NCBI GenBank assembly: GCA_023136145.1 | Contig: JAGLRU010000189.1 | Location: 1 to 8,067 of the forward strand | DNA length: 8,067 nucleotides | Origin: Alphaproteobacteria bacterium | GTDB taxonomy: Bacteria; Pseudomonadota; Alphaproteobacteria; Micavibrionales; UBA2020 | Direction of reading: 5' to 3' | Shown: positions 5,441 through 8,067 of the stretch, piece by piece | How positions within the stretch are numbered: position 1 is the first letter of the stretch | Layout: every line of letters starts with the position of its first letter | Translations under genes and position numbers: made by a program | The notes under the pieces: generated by a model | What the model was told of the DNA's origin: nothing | What the model saw: only the letters and a program-made list of their open reading frames with translations | Databases searched by the model: none

Positions 5441-7246
5441 TCAACTACGTTTGCCAGACTGATTATTTTGTATCCCAAGAGTTTCTTTGATAATTGTAAT
5501 AGCGGCATCGGTTTCGCCTTCGCCATAGAAACCTTCTCCCAGAATCATTTTTTTGTGACCGTAGCCGGACAAGGGAACATGTACGGCGTAGCATTTAACC
5601 TGTTTATTTCCGGTCGTTACACTGAAAGTATGCCCTTTCTCAATGGAAGATATATTTTCTAATGGTATATTGCATTTTCTGATAGGCAAACCAAAAACGC
5701 GTCGGACAGTTTGAATATTGCCGAGGCTGGTTTTATAGACAGTTAGAGAGTTCGTACACATATAGAGAAAACCAAGAAAAATGGGTATGCCAAACAAAGC
5801 GAAAACGCCGCCAAAAATATACATTTTTTCATGGAACATCAGAAAGCCGCCCATACCTAGAAAAGTGACACCAACGAACATACCAATGAGAGCAGTACCA
5901 ATAAAGCGCCCCATCGGATAGAACATCTCATCACCGTGAACCCCCTGCCTTATGAGGATTTTGGCGCGTGCTGCCAGGTCTTCCATTTGCAGTGTTGCAT
6001 CTTCCGAGACTCTCATATCACGTTGCGATATATAGGCGGATTTTTTGCGGGTTGGATAAACCGGAATTTCGTAATTTCGGTCAATATCTACGCCCGGCAA
6101 CGTAGCTTTCAAATTTAACCGCCAGAGATAATAGTTGGAATTGTTTCTCAATATACCTGTGGCTTTCAAATTCAGCTTACAGAGATAAGAATTAGAGCTG
6201 TTCTTCAGTGCATCCGATGCGTTCAATCCTTCAGGTACATCAAAGCGGAAAACTATGCGTGTGCCATAGATACCTGATTCCGTGTAGGCTATGGCGGTGT
6301 CTTGCCAGATTATTTTTTCGCTTTGTCTGCGGTTTTTACTGTTGCTGCTTTTATGGCTGTAAATATTGGACAGCGTCACTGTGAATTGTGTACCCATACT
6401 ATAAGAGTGTGGAAGCTCTATGCTACCTCCTACCTGTCCTCCGATACTGCCCGGAAAAGGATCAAGAATAACAGGTATCCTGCCGAATTTTTTCCATTCC
6501 AGTGTTTTCCGAACGGCTTGGATAATAAGTCCTGCCCCAATCAATGGAAAAATTAAAGCAATTAGAATGAAGTAGTTGTTTTCTTCCAAAATTTCTTCGG
6601 TAAGAATAAATAGAATTGGAGACGAAATAGCGTTCCAAAAAATAGCGAAACCCCATGTAAGATACATGGCCAGTTTTGCTGTAGAGTAGATTTCGTTGGT
6701 TTGCCATTTATCATTTATTAGCCAAGGTTTTTCCTTGTATAAAGGAAGGGTTGAATCTTTTTCCTTCGGCATCGTGAACAAAACAATAAGAAGGGCAAGA
6801 CCAAAACCTCCGAAGGCAACCAGAAAAATAAATTTGAAACCAACCATCTCCAAGCGTATGTCACGGTTGATTATGGTGTCGTTCGGATTATCAGGGTTGA
6901 CGTAGGCTTCTATCGGTTCTTTTTGTTTAGCGGCTCTTTTAAGCTTTTGACCGAGCTTTATTTGATGTTTCCCGATATTATCGGATGTGTCGTCAATTTG
7001 TACGCGAGTACTTTTGTATTCTCGCCCATTGTAAGTGTAAGTATATTTACCGTAAGCTTTATAGGTAGTGCTTTCGCTATCGCTATTGATATGATATCCA
7101 CCTGATAATACATAAGCTTGGACAGGTTCCCAGCTTTGCATGCTCTTCCAATCGATAAGCGTGCCGGTAATGGAGATCAATGCCCAGATTCCTATTCCAA
7201 GAAACGGCAGTGCAAAGAGACCTAAAAACAATTTTGATTTTTTCAT
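5441..7246 (-). CDS. DUF3592-type multi-spanning membrane protein
   Basis: The protein has 601 residues and unknown function. The N-terminal hydrophobic segment (about 6-30) is followed by a DUF3592-like extracytoplasmic domain (about 38-130; W-x-P-V-x-A at 39-44, YTYNGREYKS at 70-79, then AYVNPDNPNDTII). Membrane segments follow at about 134-158, 190-216 and 224-246. A beta-rich central domain begins DPFPGSIGGQVGGSIELP and ends near IPVYPT at 399. Two more membrane segments at about 447-470 and 475-498 precede a C-terminal domain (about 500-592) that resembles a bacterial PH-like fold, a weak guess. Residues 347-383 contain a 19-residue tandem duplication (SNSYLCKLNLKAT then SNYYLWRLNLKAT). 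The start at ATG 7246 has an A-rich leader without a clear Shine-Dalgarno. It lies 41 bases downstream of the DUF6745-like gene, on the same strand, suggesting co-transcription. Confidence 0.85.
   Translation of the reverse strand: MKKSKLFLGLFALPFLGIGIWALISITGTLIDWKSMQSWEPVQAYVLSGGYHINSDSESTTYKAYGKYTYTYNGREYKSTRVQIDDTSDNIGKHQIKLGQKLKRAAKQKEPIEAYVNPDNPNDTIINRDIRLEMVGFKFIFLVAFGGFGLALLIVLFTMPKEKDSTLPLYKEKPWLINDKWQTNEIYSTAKLAMYLTWGFAIFWNAISSPILFILTEEILEENNYFILIALIFPLIGAGLIIQAVRKTLEWKKFGRIPVILDPFPGSIGGQVGGSIELPHSYSMGTQFTVTLSNIYSHKSSNSKNRRQSEKIIWQDTAIAYTESGIYGTRIVFRFDVPEGLNASDALKNSSNSYLCKLNLKATGILRNNSNYYLWRLNLKATLPGVDIDRNYEIPVYPTRKKSAYISQRDMRVSEDATLQMEDLAARAKILIRQGVHGDEMFYPMGRFIGTALIGMFVGVTFLGMGGFLMFHEKMYIFGGVFALFGIPIFLGFLYMCTNSLTVYKTSLGNIQTVRRVFGLPIRKCNIPLENISSIEKGHTFSVTTGNKQVKCYAVHVPLSGYGHKKMILGEGFYGEGETDAAITIIKETLGIQNNQSGKRS
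6095..6208 (-). repeat. 57-bp tandem duplication inside the DUF3592 gene
   Basis: Two 19-codon units lie head-to-tail in frame. Residues 347-365 read LKNSSNSYLCKLNLKATGI and residues 366-384 read LRNNSNYYLWRLNLKATLP. On the + strand both units carry GCTTTCAAATT followed by a CAGAGATAA block at equal spacing. Copies differ at many positions, so the duplication is not recent. Because the period is a multiple of three, the reading frame is kept. Confidence 0.8.
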
Positions 7247-7287
7247 GTTTTTTCACAATTTTTTTTGATAAACGAAGGCTCTAAAAA

Positions 7288-8067
7288 TCATCCCCTGATG
7301 GAGTTTTTGATGATCTCGAATTTTCTTGGGTTGTCTTTTAGTTCTTTCATCATCTTCGGATATGTTGCCGTCATTGAATCCCAAGGATCATCGTAGACGT
7401 TTTTGCAGTTGATAAGAAATTCGCGCCGCGTACCGTCGGGTTCTTTCTCGCCATTTAGGACGTGGACGAAATACACTGGTGCTTCTTTTTCGTCGTACTG
7501 GTACAATGTCATCGGCATTCCTGAATTATCTTTTCTCCGACCTATCTTTTTTGTCTTTCCTTCCTTTATCATCACCATGAAAAAATCTTGAAATCCGAAA
7601 CGTTCCCGCATAACTCGTCTGACACCTGCATTTTTTTCATCAAGGATATTGTCGAGTGTGAGCCGTTCCGGGTTTGTGATGATCCAGTCTTCAACGCGCA
7701 TCCCGTACCAGAGCCAGATGCCCCATCCGTCGCTGTATTTGATCGTCATGTCTTTTTCGTTATGAAGCCGGTTCTTGTCATCGTAGCATAGTTCAGTTGG
7801 TTTTTCCGTGATAATCACCGCACCATCGAGTGGCCAGAACCAGCCACAATGCTCTGCGGCTGCTATAAGACCGGACAGTTTTTTGACATCTACGCCTAGT
7901 TCCATGCTCATAAAATCATAAGGTGCAAGCAAATTAGCTTCGTGAAGACCATCGCAATGAGATTCAAATGATAAAATGTCTTCGATTTGGGATTTTACCT
8001 GCTCCCTGACTTGAGCTAGAATTTCGTTTCTGATTTGGGTTCCGAGTTGAATTCCTGCCGAAGCTTT
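7288..8067 (-). CDS. DUF6745-like protein of unknown function, 5' end outside the window
   Basis: The frame is open from the right edge of the window to TGA 7288, giving 259 visible residues, so the true start lies beyond 8067; a TTG at 7932 is not the start. Visible blocks are AAEHCGWFWPLDGAVIITEKP (about 69-89), NRLHNEKDMTIKYSDGWGIWLWYGMRV (about 99-125) and LTLDNILDEKNAGVRRVMRERFG (about 136-158). The order is an aromatic W-W/F-W-P block, R-L-H-x-E, Y-x-D-G, H/Y-G-x-x-V and finally N-A-x-V-R-R-V-M-x-E-R-x-G, which matches my recollection of the DUF6745 family. The C-terminal about 100 residues look soluble. No signal peptide or membrane segment is seen in the visible part. It precedes the DUF3592 membrane protein gene by 41 bases on the same strand. 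No catalytic motif can be assigned. Confidence 0.8.
   Translation of the reverse strand, partial: KASAGIQLGTQIRNEILAQVREQVKSQIEDILSFESHCDGLHEANLLAPYDFMSMELGVDVKKLSGLIAAAEHCGWFWPLDGAVIITEKPTELCYDDKNRLHNEKDMTIKYSDGWGIWLWYGMRVEDWIITNPERLTLDNILDEKNAGVRRVMRERFGFQDFFMVMIKEGKTKKIGRRKDNSGMPMTLYQYDEKEAPVYFVHVLNGEKEPDGTRREFLINCKNVYDDPWDSMTATYPKMMKELKDNPRKFEIIKNSIRG

Overview
The window most likely comes from a flagellated alphaproteobacterium with a moderately AT-rich chromosome. The main support is the GMP synthase, whose C-terminal half reads like alphaproteobacterial GuaA, together with a MotA/MotB stator pair. The genus cannot be named from the sequence alone. No tRNA, rRNA, CRISPR array or integrase gene was found.

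Layout. (1) Bases 1-500 are wreckage: a truncated IS630-type transposase (+) ends tail-to-tail, with a few bases of overlap, on a small GIY-YIG nuclease gene (-) broken by an in-frame TAG. (2) Bases 500-2010 form an accessory strip downstream of guaA. It contains two copies of a composite palindromic repeat, two small AT-rich minus-strand genes (a single-pass membrane protein and a small HEPN-like protein with an R-x4-H motif), and two extra copies of the guaA 3' end. One extra copy is a diverged remnant of about 25 codons (705-780); the other is an 18-bp core (1481-1498). With the real guaA terminus (1991-2008) this makes three guaA tails in the same orientation, the expected trace of repeated site-specific integration at the guaA 3' end. 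(3) Bases 1989-3587 are guaA (-), intact. (4) Bases 3588-3793 are a divergent intergenic region. (5) Bases 3794-5394 are motA-motB (+), overlapping by ATGA. (6) Bases 5395-5440 hold a hairpin between convergent genes. (7) Bases 5441-8067 hold a minus-strand pair: a DUF6745-like protein whose 5' end lies outside the window, followed after 41 bp by a 601-residue DUF3592-type membrane protein with a 19-residue internal tandem duplication.

How the parts relate. guaA (purine biosynthesis) and motAB (flagellar rotation) are core functions that share only a divergent promoter region. The strip behind guaA is probably built by insertion: small cargo genes lie between repeated guaA tails and may be expressed by read-through from guaA. 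The first cargo gene's ribosome-binding site lies inside the guaA stop-codon region itself. No complete new multi-gene system can be demonstrated; the most unusual structure is the guaA-tail array and its small cargo genes.
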